Shown one piece after another: positions 1 through 8,811 of a stretch of DNA of 64,000 nucleotides (its first letter is position 1; every line of letters starts with the position of its first letter). The DNA is from Halomonas sp. S3-1-1. GTDB lineage: Bacteria; Pseudomonadota; Gammaproteobacteria; Pseudomonadales; Halomonadaceae. The position numbers and the translations under genes were made by a program. The stretch lies in contig NZ_JALGBZ010000003.1 of NCBI RefSeq assembly GCF_023757625.1, positions 434,001 to 498,000 on the forward strand, given 5' to 3'. The notes beneath the pieces were generated by a model. That model made no database searches, had not been told where the DNA came from, and was given only the letters and a program-made list of their open reading frames with translations.

Positions 1-2
1 AA

Positions 3-941
3 CCTTCCTCGACGGCCCCCATCGTGGTGGCCGCGCTGTATAAATTCGTCACCCTCAACGACTTCGAGGCGCTGCGCGAGCCGCTTAGACAGGCCATGGT
101 CGATCACGGCGTGAAAGGTACGCTGCTGCTCGCCCGTGAAGGCATCAACGGCACCGTGGCCGGCTCGCGCGAGGGCATCGACGCCCTGCTCGAGTGGCTG
201 AGTAGCGATGAGCGCCTTATGGATCTCGACCATAAAGAGTCGTTTTGTGACGAGATGCCGTTTTACCGCACCAAGGTGAAGCTCAAGCGCGAGATCGTCA
301 CCATGGGCGTTGACGGCGTCGATCCCAACGCGTCTGTTGGCACCTACGTCGAGCCGGAACAGTGGAACGACGTGATCAGTGACCCGGAAGTGCTGGTCAT
401 CGATACGCGCAACGACTACGAAGTGGAGATCGGCAGCTTCGAAGGCGCCATCGATCCCAAAACCGCCACCTTCCGCGAGTTTCCCGAGTACGTGCGCAAG
501 CATTACGATCCGGCCAGGCATAAGAAGGTCGCCATGTTCTGCACCGGCGGCATTCGCTGCGAAAAGGCGTCGAGTTTCATGCTCAATGAAGGCTTCGAAG
601 AGGTGTTCCATCTCAAGGGCGGCGTGCTGAACTATCTCGAAAAGGTGCCCGAGGAGCAGTCGCTATGGCGCGGTGAGTGTTTCGTGTTCGACAACCGCGT
701 CACCGTGCGCCACGATCTGAGCGAAGGCGCTTTCGAGCAGTGCCATGCCTGCCGCCGGCCGATTTCCGAAGAGGATATGGCGGATGCGGCCTATGAGCCG
801 GGCATCAGCTGCCCGCACTGCATCGACTCGTTGCCGGAGAAGACCCGTGCGGCGGCCCGCGAGCGCCAGCGCCAGATTGATCTGGCCAAGGCCCGCGGCG
901 AGCCCCATCCGCTTGGTCATGATCAGCGCCGGCGCGCCTAA
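3..941 (+). CDS. trhO: tRNA uridine(34) hydroxylase TrhO (YceA), 5' end outside window
   Basis: This is a rhodanese-family protein that makes 5-hydroxyuridine at position 34 of tRNAs. The central rhodanese domain carries the active-site loop [13 protein letters not shown], whose cysteine lies at base 540. A C-terminal cysteine-rich part follows (CHACRRPIS, then CPHC), as in the short Pseudomonas-type TrhO. The reading frame is open to the left edge and reads [15 protein letters not shown] there. Pseudomonas homologues, recalled from memory, start a few residues before [10 protein letters not shown], so the true start is probably just outside the window. The first in-frame start codon visible is GTG at 24. 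Product identity is secure; only the start is uncertain. Confidence 0.93.
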   Translation, partial: PSSTAPIVVAALYKFVTLNDFEALREPLRQAMVDHGVKGTLLLAREGINGTVAGSREGIDALLEWLSSDERLMDLDHKESFCDEMPFYRTKVKLKREIVTMGVDGVDPNASVGTYVEPEQWNDVISDPEVLVIDTRNDYEVEIGSFEGAIDPKTATFREFPEYVRKHYDPARHKKVAMFCTGGIRCEKASSFMLNEGFEEVFHLKGGVLNYLEKVPEEQSLWRGECFVFDNRVTVRHDLSEGAFEQCHACRRPISEEDMADAAYEPGISCPHCIDSLPEKTRAAARERQRQIDLAKARGEPHPLGHDQRRRA

Positions 942-967
942 GCCGTTTTACTCTTACGATTCTCGTT

Positions 968-1000
968 CGATAGCGCCGGTGGGCGCTATCGGCGTTTTTA
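968..1000 (+). terminator. Intrinsic terminator of trhO
   Basis: A perfect 10-bp stem (CGATAGCGCC / GGCGCTATCG) closes a GGTG loop and is followed by GCGTTTTT. It lies 27 bases after the trhO stop and before the next gene on the same strand. Confidence 0.85.
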
Positions 1001-1112
1001 CCGTCAGAATGGGATTTATTTCCGCAAACGCGACATTCGCCTGCGCCTCGCGTTATCCTGATCGTTTTGCGCGGCGAGCGCTGCGCGGTAAGCGAGTTAA
1101 GGAGAACGTACG

Positions 1113-1931
1113 GTGAGTGAGGCCAAGCGCAGGTCCGTAGGACGCCCGGCCGGGGCCGCAAAAGCCAGCGGTGGGCACAGCCAGTCGCTGGTACGCGGCT
1201 TGACGCTGCTCGAGCATCTGGCGGCAAGCCCCTTGGGCATGGCGCTTTCCGAGCTCGCCGAGACGGCGGAGCTGGCGCCTTCGACCACCCACCGCCTGCT
1301 CCAAGCGCTACAGAGCCAGGGCTTCGTCACGCAAGAAGGTGAGCAGGGGCTTTGGCGCATCGACGTCAAGACGTTTCGTATCGGCAACAGCTTTCTGGAA
1401 GCGCGCGACGTGGTGGCCACCAGCCGCCCGTTTCTGCGCCGCCTCACTCAGGACACCGGCGAAACCGCCAACCTTGGCATTCGCGATGGCGCCACGGCCG
1501 TGTTTCTCGCTCAGCACGAATCCACCCAGATGATGCGCATGATCACCAAGCTCGGCTCGCGCGCGCCGCTTCACGCCTCCGGCGTGGGCAAGGCGCTGTT
1601 GGCGGGCATGAGCGACGACGAGCGCGCCGAGCTCTTGAGAGGCGATGCGCTGTCGCGCGTCACGCCCAACACCTTCTTCGACCCGGAGGCGATCGAGTTT
1701 GAGGTGCGCACCATTCGCGCCCAGGGCTTCGCCTGCGACCGCGAAGAGCACGCCATTGGCCTGCACTGCGTGGCGGCGTGTATTTTTGATGAACGGCGCA
1801 TGCCGCTGGCGGCGATCTCCGTCTCGGGGCCGATGGCGCGCATTCCCGAAGAGCGCCTGATGGCGCTTGGCGAGCTGGTGCGCGAGGCGGCGAACAATAT
1901 CACCGCCCGGCTCGGCGGCCGGCTGCCCTAG
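1113..1931 (+). CDS. IclR-family transcriptional regulator
   Basis: The 272-residue protein has the IclR layout. An N-terminal winged helix-turn-helix (about residues 25-90, with SLVRGLTLLEHLA and PSTTHRLLQALQSQGFV) is followed by the effector-binding domain (about 105-265), which contains the typical LHASGVGKALLA and GFACDREEH stretches. The GTG start at 1113 follows AAGGAG with a good spacing, which decides the start. An arginine-rich N-terminal tail (KRRSVGRPAG) precedes the DNA-binding domain, as in several family members. The neighbours, trhO and a YqaA-like protein, give no hint of the regulon, and the effector is unknown. Family call is secure; target is not assignable from this sequence. 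Confidence 0.93.
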   Translation: MSEAKRRSVGRPAGAAKASGGHSQSLVRGLTLLEHLAASPLGMALSELAETAELAPSTTHRLLQALQSQGFVTQEGEQGLWRIDVKTFRIGNSFLEARDVVATSRPFLRRLTQDTGETANLGIRDGATAVFLAQHESTQMMRMITKLGSRAPLHASGVGKALLAGMSDDERAELLRGDALSRVTPNTFFDPEAIEFEVRTIRAQGFACDREEHAIGLHCVAACIFDERRMPLAAISVSGPMARIPEERLMALGELVREAANNITARLGGRLP

Positions 1932-1973
1932 CGCGTCGCGTACCGAATGTCTCTCCTGTAGCGCTCGACGCCC

Positions 1974-2405
1974 GTGGTCAGCCTTTTCTGGGTCGCGCTT
2001 TTAAGCGCCACGCTCTTGCCCGGCGGCTCCGAGGTGTGGCTTGCCCGCCAGTGGTGTCAGGGCGAGCCCTGGGTCGCCCTCTGGCTGGTGGCTACACTCG
2101 GCAACACGCTGGGCAGTTTGATCAACGTCGCCCTTGGCCGCTACGCCCGCCGGTTTCAGCACCGGCGCTGGTTTCCCGCTACGGCCGCCCAGCTTGCCCG
2201 CGCCAGCCGCTGGTACCAGCGCTTTGGTGCATACAGTTTGCTGCTGAGCTGGGTGCCGGTCATAGGCGACCCGCTCACCGTGGTGGCCGGTCTCTTGCGT
2301 CTTGCCTGGTGGCGCGCGGCGGCGCTGATCCTGCTGGCCAAGGGCGCGCGCTACGCGCTGGTGCTGGCGTTTTCCGCGCAGTGGCTGGCGCCTTACTGCC
2401 CTTAA
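1974..2405 (+). CDS. YqaA-family (DedA/SNARE-associated) inner-membrane protein
   Basis: This short, hydrophobic 143-residue protein resembles E. coli YqaA in length and in key segments: LSATLLPGGSEVWLA at the N-terminus, LGNTLGSLINVALGRY in the middle, then RFGAYSLLLSWVPVIGDPLTVVAGLLRL. Three or four membrane segments are visible. The family belongs to the DedA-related group, for which lipid-scramblase-like or membrane-homeostasis roles have been proposed; the function of this protein is not established. The start is a GTG at 1974 without a clear ribosome site, so it is uncertain. It lies 42 bases after the IclR gene and could be transcribed with it. Confidence 0.8.
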   Translation: MVSLFWVALLSATLLPGGSEVWLARQWCQGEPWVALWLVATLGNTLGSLINVALGRYARRFQHRRWFPATAAQLARASRWYQRFGAYSLLLSWVPVIGDPLTVVAGLLRLAWWRAAALILLAKGARYALVLAFSAQWLAPYCP

Positions 2406-2564
2406 TGCCCGCGGCGGATAACCCGCCAAAGGGCGCCCATGTTACCCTGCCACGCGCTGCAAAAGGCGCGGCGCTGGACGCGAGGCGCCTGCTCGCTATG
2501 ATTTGCATAACGCGGTTAAGCCGTTAGATTGAATACACTACTTCACCCAAAGGGAGACTCCGGT

Positions 2565-4928
2565 GTGACGCCATCACGTTTACTACCCTGGCTGGGCGTT
2601 TGGCTGCTTGCGCTTTTTGCCATGATGAGCCCGGCGCTGGCTCAAACCACGCTTAGCGCCGACGACGAAACCGCCGATTCGCCTCCCTCCTACGAGGCGC
2701 TGGCCGATCTGCTCGAAAACGATCAGGCGCGCCAGGAGCTGATCGAACGCCTGCGCAGCGAAGCCTCTTCGATGCCGGACGCGCTGGACGCCCAACTCTC
2801 GCCGGAGGCCGCTGCCGAAGGGGGGAATCTAGCCCCGGAAGACGTGTCGCTTCCACGCCAGCTCGCCGAGCTCACCAGCAGCGTGGTGGGCAATATCGGT
2901 ACCCAGCTCGAGCAGGCGGCGGGGGTCGTCACCGGAATCTTTAGTGGCCAGAGCAGCGACAGCTTCGATAGCGCGGCCTTCATCACCGCGGCGATCAATC
3001 TGGGCATCGTCATCGCCTCCACCTTCGTCATTTTCATGCTGTTTCGCCGGCTGGCGAAGTCACTGTTCACCAAGTTGAGCGGCTGGTCGCAGTACGGTGA
3101 GCGCTCGACCTCGATTCTGCGTCTGATTGGCTGCGTGATCATCGCAGCGCTGATCGACGCGCTGATCATCGGTGCCGCCTACGTGGTGGGTAATTTGATC
3201 GCGACCTTCGCGGTGGGCGAAACCGGCGAACTCTCCACGCGCGCCTCGCTGTTCCTCAACGCCTTTTTGGTCATCGAGCTGATCAAGGCGGCGTTTAGAA
3301 TGCTTTTTTCGTCGCGCTACGAGGGGCTGCGCCTGCTGCCCATCTCGGCCAAGGAGGCGGGCTACTGGAACCGCTGGATTGCGCGGCTGGTCGGCATGGT
3401 CGGCTACGGCCTGATGGTCGTGGTGCCACTGATCAACTTCTATATCGCCCCGGCGCTGGGTCAGGCGGTCGGCACGCTGATCATGGTCCTGGCGTTCATT
3501 TACGCTGTGGCCGTGGTGCTGAAAAACCGCGTGCGCCTGCGCGACAACCTGAGCGATATGAGCCGCCAGAGCACGATGACGGCGAGCCGCCTTTCCTTGA
3601 GGCTCTTTGCCCGTACCTGGCATTTGTTCGCGCTGCTCTATTTCCTGATTGTGTTCGTGTTGACGCTGGTGCGCCCGGGCGACGCGCTGCCCTTCGTGCT
3701 GTTCGCCACGCTCAAAACGCTAGTCGCGGTGGTCATCGGCATTCTGCTCTCGAGCTTTTTGACCCAGTTCATCGGCCGGCGTATCGAGCTTTCGGCGGAT
3801 CTTCGCCGTAAGCTTCCGATGCTCGAACATCGGCTCAATAGCTACATCCCCAACGCCCTGCGCGTGATTCGCACCATCATTCTGGTGGCCGTGGTCATGG
3901 TCGTGCTGGATGCCTGGGGTGCTTTCAACCTGGCCGCCTGGTACGCCTCCGAGCGCGGTGCGCTCATCGTGGGCCGGCTGATCAGCATCGCGGTGATTCT
4001 CATCGTCGCGCTGGGCATTTGGCTGGCGCTGGCGAGTTTGATCGAGCACAAGCTCAACCCGGAAACCGGCGGTGGCGAGCCTTCGGCCCGGGCCAAAACG
4101 CTCTTGAGCCTGTTCCGTAACGCCCTGGCGATCGCCATGGTGACCATCACCGGCATGATTTTGCTGTCGGAAATCGGTATCAACATCGGCCCGCTGATTG
4201 CCGGTGCCGGGGTGCTGGGTCTGGCGATCGGTTTTGGCGCTCAGAAACTGGTGCAGGACGTGATCACCGGCGTGTTCATCCAGATCGAAAACGCCATGAA
4301 CACTGGCGACGTGGTTACCGTGGGCGGCATCACCGGTACGGCGGAGCGTTTGAGCATCCGCTCGGTGGCGATTCGTGACCTTTCCGGTACCTACCACATC
4401 GTACCGTTCTCGAGCGTGGATACCGTCTCGAACTACATGCGCGAGTACGGCAACCACGTCGGCGAGTACGGCATCGCCTACCGCGAGAGCATCGACTACG
4501 CCATCGAGCAGCTTCAACTGGCCTATGAGGATCTAAAAGCGAGCGAAGAGCACGGCTTCAAGCTCTTGGCGGATATGACCGTGGCCGGTGTGACCGCGCT
4601 TGCCGACAGCTCGGTGAACATCCGCGTGGTCATCAAGACCACACCTGGCGATCAGTGGGGCGTGGGCCGGGCCTTCAACCGGCTGGTCAAGATGCGCTTC
4701 GACGAAGCCGGCATCGAGATCCCGTTCCCGCACACCACGCTCTACTTCGGCGAGGACCGCGACGGCAAGGCGCCACCCGCGAACCTGCGGATTCTGGACT
4801 CGACGGCCAAGGAGAAGAGCGCCGTTCAAACGCCCATCTCCGAGGCAACGCCGCCCAGCCAGCAGACCAGCGAGGCGGATCACAAAACGCCGCACCATGA
4901 CGACGTGGACGACGCCGACGAGACCTGA
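2565..4928 (+). CDS. Mechanosensitive ion channel, MscS family (YbiO/MscM-like)
   Basis: A large MscS-type channel that would open on membrane tension to release solutes during osmotic downshock. Starting at GTG 2565 the protein has 787 residues: a signal peptide ending near PALAQ, a periplasmic region of about 120 residues, many membrane segments, and the conserved pore and beta domain (GAGVLGLAIGFGAQKLVQD, then GVFIQIENAMNTGDVVTVGG). Length and motifs match E. coli YbiO rather than the small MscS. A TTG at 2529 is also in frame, but AGGGAG at 2551-2556 sits 8 bases before GTG 2565, so I prefer the latter. The acidic, histidine-rich C-terminal tail is variable in the family. Turgor control fits a halophile. 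Confidence 0.9.
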   Translation: MTPSRLLPWLGVWLLALFAMMSPALAQTTLSADDETADSPPSYEALADLLENDQARQELIERLRSEASSMPDALDAQLSPEAAAEGGNLAPEDVSLPRQLAELTSSVVGNIGTQLEQAAGVVTGIFSGQSSDSFDSAAFITAAINLGIVIASTFVIFMLFRRLAKSLFTKLSGWSQYGERSTSILRLIGCVIIAALIDALIIGAAYVVGNLIATFAVGETGELSTRASLFLNAFLVIELIKAAFRMLFSSRYEGLRLLPISAKEAGYWNRWIARLVGMVGYGLMVVVPLINFYIAPALGQAVGTLIMVLAFIYAVAVVLKNRVRLRDNLSDMSRQSTMTASRLSLRLFARTWHLFALLYFLIVFVLTLVRPGDALPFVLFATLKTLVAVVIGILLSSFLTQFIGRRIELSADLRRKLPMLEHRLNSYIPNALRVIRTIILVAVVMVVLDAWGAFNLAAWYASERGALIVGRLISIAVILIVALGIWLALASLIEHKLNPETGGGEPSARAKTLLSLFRNALAIAMVTITGMILLSEIGINIGPLIAGAGVLGLAIGFGAQKLVQDVITGVFIQIENAMNTGDVVTVGGITGTAERLSIRSVAIRDLSGTYHIVPFSSVDTVSNYMREYGNHVGEYGIAYRESIDYAIEQLQLAYEDLKASEEHGFKLLADMTVAGVTALADSSVNIRVVIKTTPGDQWGVGRAFNRLVKMRFDEAGIEIPFPHTTLYFGEDRDGKAPPANLRILDSTAKEKSAVQTPISEATPPSQQTSEADHKTPHHDDVDDADET

Positions 4929-4955
4929 GACGTTTAAGGACGCGTCAGTAACGAC

Positions 4956-4990
4956 CAGCGGGGCCGCCTTCGGGCGGCCCCGCTGCGTTT
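4956..4990 (+). terminator. Strong intrinsic terminator after the MscS-type gene
   Basis: A perfect 13-bp GC-rich stem (CAGCGGGGCCGCC and its complement) with a stable TTCG loop is followed by CGTTT. It separates the channel gene from the sigma-28 promoter of the flagellin gene. Confidence 0.85.
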
Positions 4991-4997
4991 GGGCTGC

Positions 4998-5024
4998 TCA
5001 TGTTTTTCCGGTTTGGGCCGATAA
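4998..5024 (+). promoter_or_regulatory. Sigma-28 (FliA) promoter of the flagellin gene
   Basis: TCATGTTT, 11 bases, then GCCGATAA. The -10 element is an exact match to the enterobacterial FliA consensus GCCGATAA, and the -35 matches TAAAGTTT at 6 of 8 positions with the expected 11-base spacing. It lies 42 bases before the flagellin start. Confidence 0.85.
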
Positions 5025-5066
5025 TATCTAAAAGCGGTTCACATCGCGAGGGCCCGGACCACCTCC

Positions 5067-5882
5067 ATGTTCAGCCTTGTCACCAACGTCTCGTCGCTGA
5101 CGGCGCAAAAGCATCTGCGTGCCAACCAGCAAGCGATGCAAACCTCCATGCAGCGCCTCTCCTCGGGGCTACGGGTCAATAGCGCCAAGGACGATGCGGC
5201 GGGACAGGCGATCGCTAACCGGATGGGCGCGCAGATTCGCGGCATGGACCAGGCCATGCGCAACACCCAGGACGGCATTTCGATGGTACAGACCGCCGAA
5301 GGCACCCTCGATCAGATCAACGACAACCTGCAGCGCATTCGCGAGCTGTCCGTGCAGGCGGGCAACGGCACCTACAACGCGAGTGACTTGCGCTCGCTGC
5401 AGGACGAAATCGACCAGCGCCTCGAGGAGATCGACCGGCTCGCCGGGCAGAGCAATTTCAACGGCGTGGGGTTAATGGAGGATCAGACCCTCAACATCCA
5501 GGTGGGCGCCAACAGCGGCGACACCATCGGCGTGCGCTTGCAGGCGATGGGCGTGGACGCACTGGGACTCACTGGCTTCAGCGTCCTCAGAGACAGCGCC
5601 ACCGACAACCCCACCGGTGTCCTCGATACCGCCCTAGGCACGCTCGATCGCCAGCGAAGCTATTTCGGCGCGGTGCAAAACCGCTTCGGAAGTGTCATTG
5701 AAGATCTCGACAACTCGATCATCAACCTTTCCTCGGCCCAATCGCGCATTCAGGACACCCACTACGCCAGGGAAGTCTCCCACCTGATTCGCGCCCAGAT
5801 TCTCCAGCAGGCGAGCATCACGATCCTCGCTCAGGCCAATCAGCAGGGGCAGATGATTTTGAGGCTGCTCGAAGGGTTTTAG
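5067..5882 (+). CDS. Flagellin (short, stand-alone)
   Basis: Subunit of the flagellar filament. The 271-residue protein keeps both coiled-coil D0/D1 ends: N-terminal SLTAQKHLRANQQAMQTSMQ, RLSSGLRVNSAKDDAAG and the D1 helix ending IRELSVQAGNGT, and C-terminal QRSYFGAVQNRFGS through ASITILAQANQQGQMILRLL. The variable outer domain between them is almost absent, so this is a minimal flagellin. No other flagellar gene is present, so the main cluster must be elsewhere, yet a FliA promoter is directly upstream. This looks like a dispersed filament gene expressed as a class III flagellar gene. The start ATG has only a weak ribosome site (GAGGGC). Product is secure; whether it is the major or an extra flagellin is unknown. 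Confidence 0.93.
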   Translation: MFSLVTNVSSLTAQKHLRANQQAMQTSMQRLSSGLRVNSAKDDAAGQAIANRMGAQIRGMDQAMRNTQDGISMVQTAEGTLDQINDNLQRIRELSVQAGNGTYNASDLRSLQDEIDQRLEEIDRLAGQSNFNGVGLMEDQTLNIQVGANSGDTIGVRLQAMGVDALGLTGFSVLRDSATDNPTGVLDTALGTLDRQRSYFGAVQNRFGSVIEDLDNSIINLSSAQSRIQDTHYAREVSHLIRAQILQQASITILAQANQQGQMILRLLEGF

Positions 5883-6066
5883 TCTGATCTTCTCATCTTT
5901 TTATTCATTCCAAGCATGCTCTAATTCCAGTGTGTCGGCGATTAAACACGATTTTTAAAGTGTTCGTATTCCTTAGTGGAATGTATTGAGCGTTTTTTTT
6001 CGTTTGTGCTCGCTGTGGCGGATTGATTTGATAGCGTCATGAAATAGCAGCCATGACGGAGAAACA

Positions 6067-7326
6067 GTGGCGATGGAACTTCCCTATATCAGTAGCTCCC
6101 TGGGCGTCATTCATCCGGTCTGTATCGCTCGCGGCCGCAACGCCGAAGTATGGGATGAGCAGGGCCGCCGCTATATCGACTTCATCGGTGGCATAGGCGT
6201 GCTTAACCTAGGGCATTGTCATCCGGCGGTAGTTGAAGCGGTCAAGTCGCAGGTCGAAACGCTCATGCACTCGGCTTTTAATGCCGTACCTCATCGAGGC
6301 TACCTGGACGTAGCCAAGGCGCTCGAGCACTTCGTGCCGCTCTCGTTCGAAACCACCTGCATGCTCACCAACAGTGGCGCCGAAGCGATGGAGAACGCGC
6401 TCAAGGTGGTGCGCGGTGTAACGGGCCGTCAGGCGGTACTGGCCTTCGACGACGCCTTTCACGGGCGCACGCTGGCGGCGCTGAACTTGAATGGCAAGGT
6501 CAAGCCCTACAAGAATCGCTTGGGCGCGCTGCCCGGCCCGGTTTATCACCTGCCGTTCCCGAGTGTGGACAGCGGCGTGAGTGCCGAGCAGGCGCTGGCG
6601 GCCTTGGAGCGGGTGTTCGAGGTCGAGGTGCCGGCAGATGAAGTGGCTTGCATCGTGGTCGAACCGGTACAGGGCGAGGGTGGCTTCAGGGTGCTTTGCC
6701 CGCGCTTTGCCAAGGCGCTGCGCGAACTGTGCGACACTCACGGCATCGTGCTGGTTTGCGACGAGATTCAGTCGGGTTTTGGGCGAACCGGTACGCGTTT
6801 CGCCTACACTCATCTGGGTATCGAACCCGACATGGTGTTGATGGGCAAGAGCATCGCCGCAGGACTTCCGCTGGCGGCGCTGGTCGGGCGCGCCGAGATG
6901 ATGGGCACCCTGCCCAAGGGCGGGCTCGGCGGCACCTACTCCGGCAACGCCGTGGCCTGTGCCGCTGCCTTGGCAGTGATGGAGATCATGAGCGAAGAAT
7001 CGCTCATGACTTGGGCAAGCGCCCAGGAGGCGATGATCGTCGATGCCCACCGGCGCTGGCGCGAGAGCGGGCGCTTTCCCATGCTCGGCGCCATGACCGG
7101 CGTCGGCGCGATGCGCGGTATCGTCTTCGAGAATACCGCGAGCGCTACCGGTGCCGAGCATCTCGATGCCTTGCTGAAGGCCGGCCGCGAGGCAGGGGTT
7201 CTCCTGATGCCCAGCGGTCGTCGGCGCAATGTGTTGCGCCTGTTACCTGCGCTGACCACCGAACCCGAGGTGCTGGCCGAAGGGTTGGACATGATCGAGC
7301 AGGCGCTAGAGACGCTAGCGGCGTGA
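6067..7326 (+). CDS. Class III aminotransferase, probably 2-aminoadipate (AmaC-like) or GABA type
   Basis: A PLP enzyme that moves an amino group from a terminal or alpha amine to a keto acid. The 419-residue protein has the class III hallmarks: TNSGAEAMENALKVVR, FHGRTLAAL, EPVQGEGGF, CDEIQSGFGRTG (Asp232 for the PLP pyridine) and the Schiff-base Lys261 in MGKSIAAGLPL. By sequence alone it would be called GabT-like. The next gene, 40 bases downstream on the same strand, is hglS. In Pseudomonas putida a GabT-like enzyme makes 2-oxoadipate from 2-aminoadipate to feed HglS, so that substrate is favoured by inference. GTG 6067 follows GGAG by 5 bases; ATG 6073 is an alternative start. Confidence 0.85.
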   Translation: MAMELPYISSSLGVIHPVCIARGRNAEVWDEQGRRYIDFIGGIGVLNLGHCHPAVVEAVKSQVETLMHSAFNAVPHRGYLDVAKALEHFVPLSFETTCMLTNSGAEAMENALKVVRGVTGRQAVLAFDDAFHGRTLAALNLNGKVKPYKNRLGALPGPVYHLPFPSVDSGVSAEQALAALERVFEVEVPADEVACIVVEPVQGEGGFRVLCPRFAKALRELCDTHGIVLVCDEIQSGFGRTGTRFAYTHLGIEPDMVLMGKSIAAGLPLAALVGRAEMMGTLPKGGLGGTYSGNAVACAAALAVMEIMSEESLMTWASAQEAMIVDAHRRWRESGRFPMLGAMTGVGAMRGIVFENTASATGAEHLDALLKAGREAGVLLMPSGRRRNVLRLLPALTTEPEVLAEGLDMIEQALETLAA

Positions 7327-7366
7327 GCGACCACTCAATTGAACAACACAACACCGTGAGGATGCC

Positions 7367-8719
7367 ATGACGACCTACCTTTCGACCGACGATGTACGCG
7401 ATCGCTTCTCCAAAGCCATGTCGGCCATGTACCAGGAGGAGGTGCCGCAGTACACCACGCTTCTGGATTTGGTGGCCGAGGTTAACCAAAAGACGCTAGA
7501 TGAGCAGCCCGAGCTCGCTCGCCGCCTGGAGGCTCAGAGCGAGCTTTCGCGGCTGAGCGTTGAACGCCACGGCGCCATTCGTGTCGGCACCGCCGAGGAA
7601 CTCGCCATGCTGCGCCGGCTGTTTGCGGTCATGGGTATGTATCCAGTGGGCTATTATGATCTGTCGGAAGCGGGCGTACCGGTACACTCCACGGCGTTTC
7701 GCCCTATCGACGACGAGGCGCTGGCCAGAAACCCCTTTCGCGTATTCACTTCACTTTTGCGCCTTGAACTCATCGCAGACGCGGAGTTGCGCGAGCGCGC
7801 CGCCGAGATCCTCGCTCGGCGCGACATCTTTACGCCCGGGGTGCGGGAACTGATCGCGCAACACGAAGCACAGGGCGGGCTCGACGCCGATCAAGCCAGA
7901 ACTTTCGTCGAGGAGGCGCTGGAGACCTTCCGCTGGCATCGCGAAGCCACCGTGGATCACGCAACCTACCAAGCGTTGCATGACGAACACCGGCTGATCG
8001 CCGACGTGGTTTGCTTTCGCGGGCCGCACATCAACCACCTGACGCCACGAACCCTGGACATCGATGAGGTGCAGCGGCGCATGCCGGCGGTGGGCATCAA
8101 CCCGAAGGCGGTGATCGAGGGGCCGCCGCGCCGGGAGCGTCCTATTCTGCTGCGCCAGACCAGTTTCAAAGCGCTACAGGAAACCATCCGCTTCTCCGGC
8201 GACCACGAGGGTAGCCACACCGCGCGCTTTGGAGAGATAGAGCAGCGCGGCGTTGCGCTGACGCCCAAGGGACGGGCGCTCTACGACCGGCTGCTGACCG
8301 AGGCGCGCCAACAAAGCGACAGCAAGGAGAATGACGCTCACCAGCAGGTGATGAGCCAGGTCTTCAGCGAATTTCCGGACGACGACGCCACCCTGCGCCG
8401 CGAGGCGCTGGCTTTCTTCCACTATCACCTGACCGAGCAGGGGCGCGGCTACCAGGGCGAGGAGCGTGATCTTGAGCGGCTGATCGAACAGGGCGTGGTC
8501 GAAGCGTACCCGATCACTTACGAAGACTTTCTGCCCGTGAGCGCCGCCGGTATATTCCAATCCAACCTTGGCGGTGAGGCCAGCGGCGCCTACGCTGGCA
8601 ACGCCAATCGCGACGCTTTCGAGGAAGCGCTTGGCACCACTGTCACCGACGAACTCGCCCTCTATGCCGAGCGCGAGCAGGACTCCCGGCGCCAGGTACT
8701 CGAAAGACTCGGTCACTGA
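7367..8719 (+). CDS. hglS: 2-oxoadipate dioxygenase/decarboxylase HglS (YdcJ, DUF1338)
   Basis: Iron-dependent VOC-fold enzyme that turns 2-oxoadipate into D-2-hydroxyglutarate in lysine catabolism. The 450-residue protein has the family residues as I recall them for P. putida HglS: His68 and Arg72 in VERHGAIRVG, a second metal histidine in CFRGPHINHLTPRT, a glutamate in RFGEIEQRG, and the Val-Ser pair in FLPVSAAGIFQSN that contacts the substrate carboxylate. Length is typical. It follows the aminotransferase gene by 40 bases, so amination and oxidation of the C6 acid are probably one operon. The D-2-hydroxyglutarate formed needs a dehydrogenase; a candidate FAD enzyme lies far away at 55234-56619. 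A terminator follows the stop. Confidence 0.9.
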   Translation: MTTYLSTDDVRDRFSKAMSAMYQEEVPQYTTLLDLVAEVNQKTLDEQPELARRLEAQSELSRLSVERHGAIRVGTAEELAMLRRLFAVMGMYPVGYYDLSEAGVPVHSTAFRPIDDEALARNPFRVFTSLLRLELIADAELRERAAEILARRDIFTPGVRELIAQHEAQGGLDADQARTFVEEALETFRWHREATVDHATYQALHDEHRLIADVVCFRGPHINHLTPRTLDIDEVQRRMPAVGINPKAVIEGPPRRERPILLRQTSFKALQETIRFSGDHEGSHTARFGEIEQRGVALTPKGRALYDRLLTEARQQSDSKENDAHQQVMSQVFSEFPDDDATLRREALAFFHYHLTEQGRGYQGEERDLERLIEQGVVEAYPITYEDFLPVSAAGIFQSNLGGEASGAYAGNANRDAFEEALGTTVTDELALYAEREQDSRRQVLERLGH

Positions 8720-8725
8720 TCGCCA

Positions 8726-8757
8726 AGGCCTCGCCCGATTCAGGGCGGGGCCTGTTT
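8726..8757 (+). terminator. Likely intrinsic terminator after hglS
   Basis: An 11-bp stem (AGGCCTCGCCC / GGGCGGGGCCT, one G-T pair) with a GATTCA loop is followed by GTTT. The thymine run is short, so termination strength is uncertain. Confidence 0.65.
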
Positions 8758-8811
8758 GCTATCTTCTCTGCACTCTCTTCTTTACCGCTTCTTGCCTCGA
8801 CTGAGGCAGCG

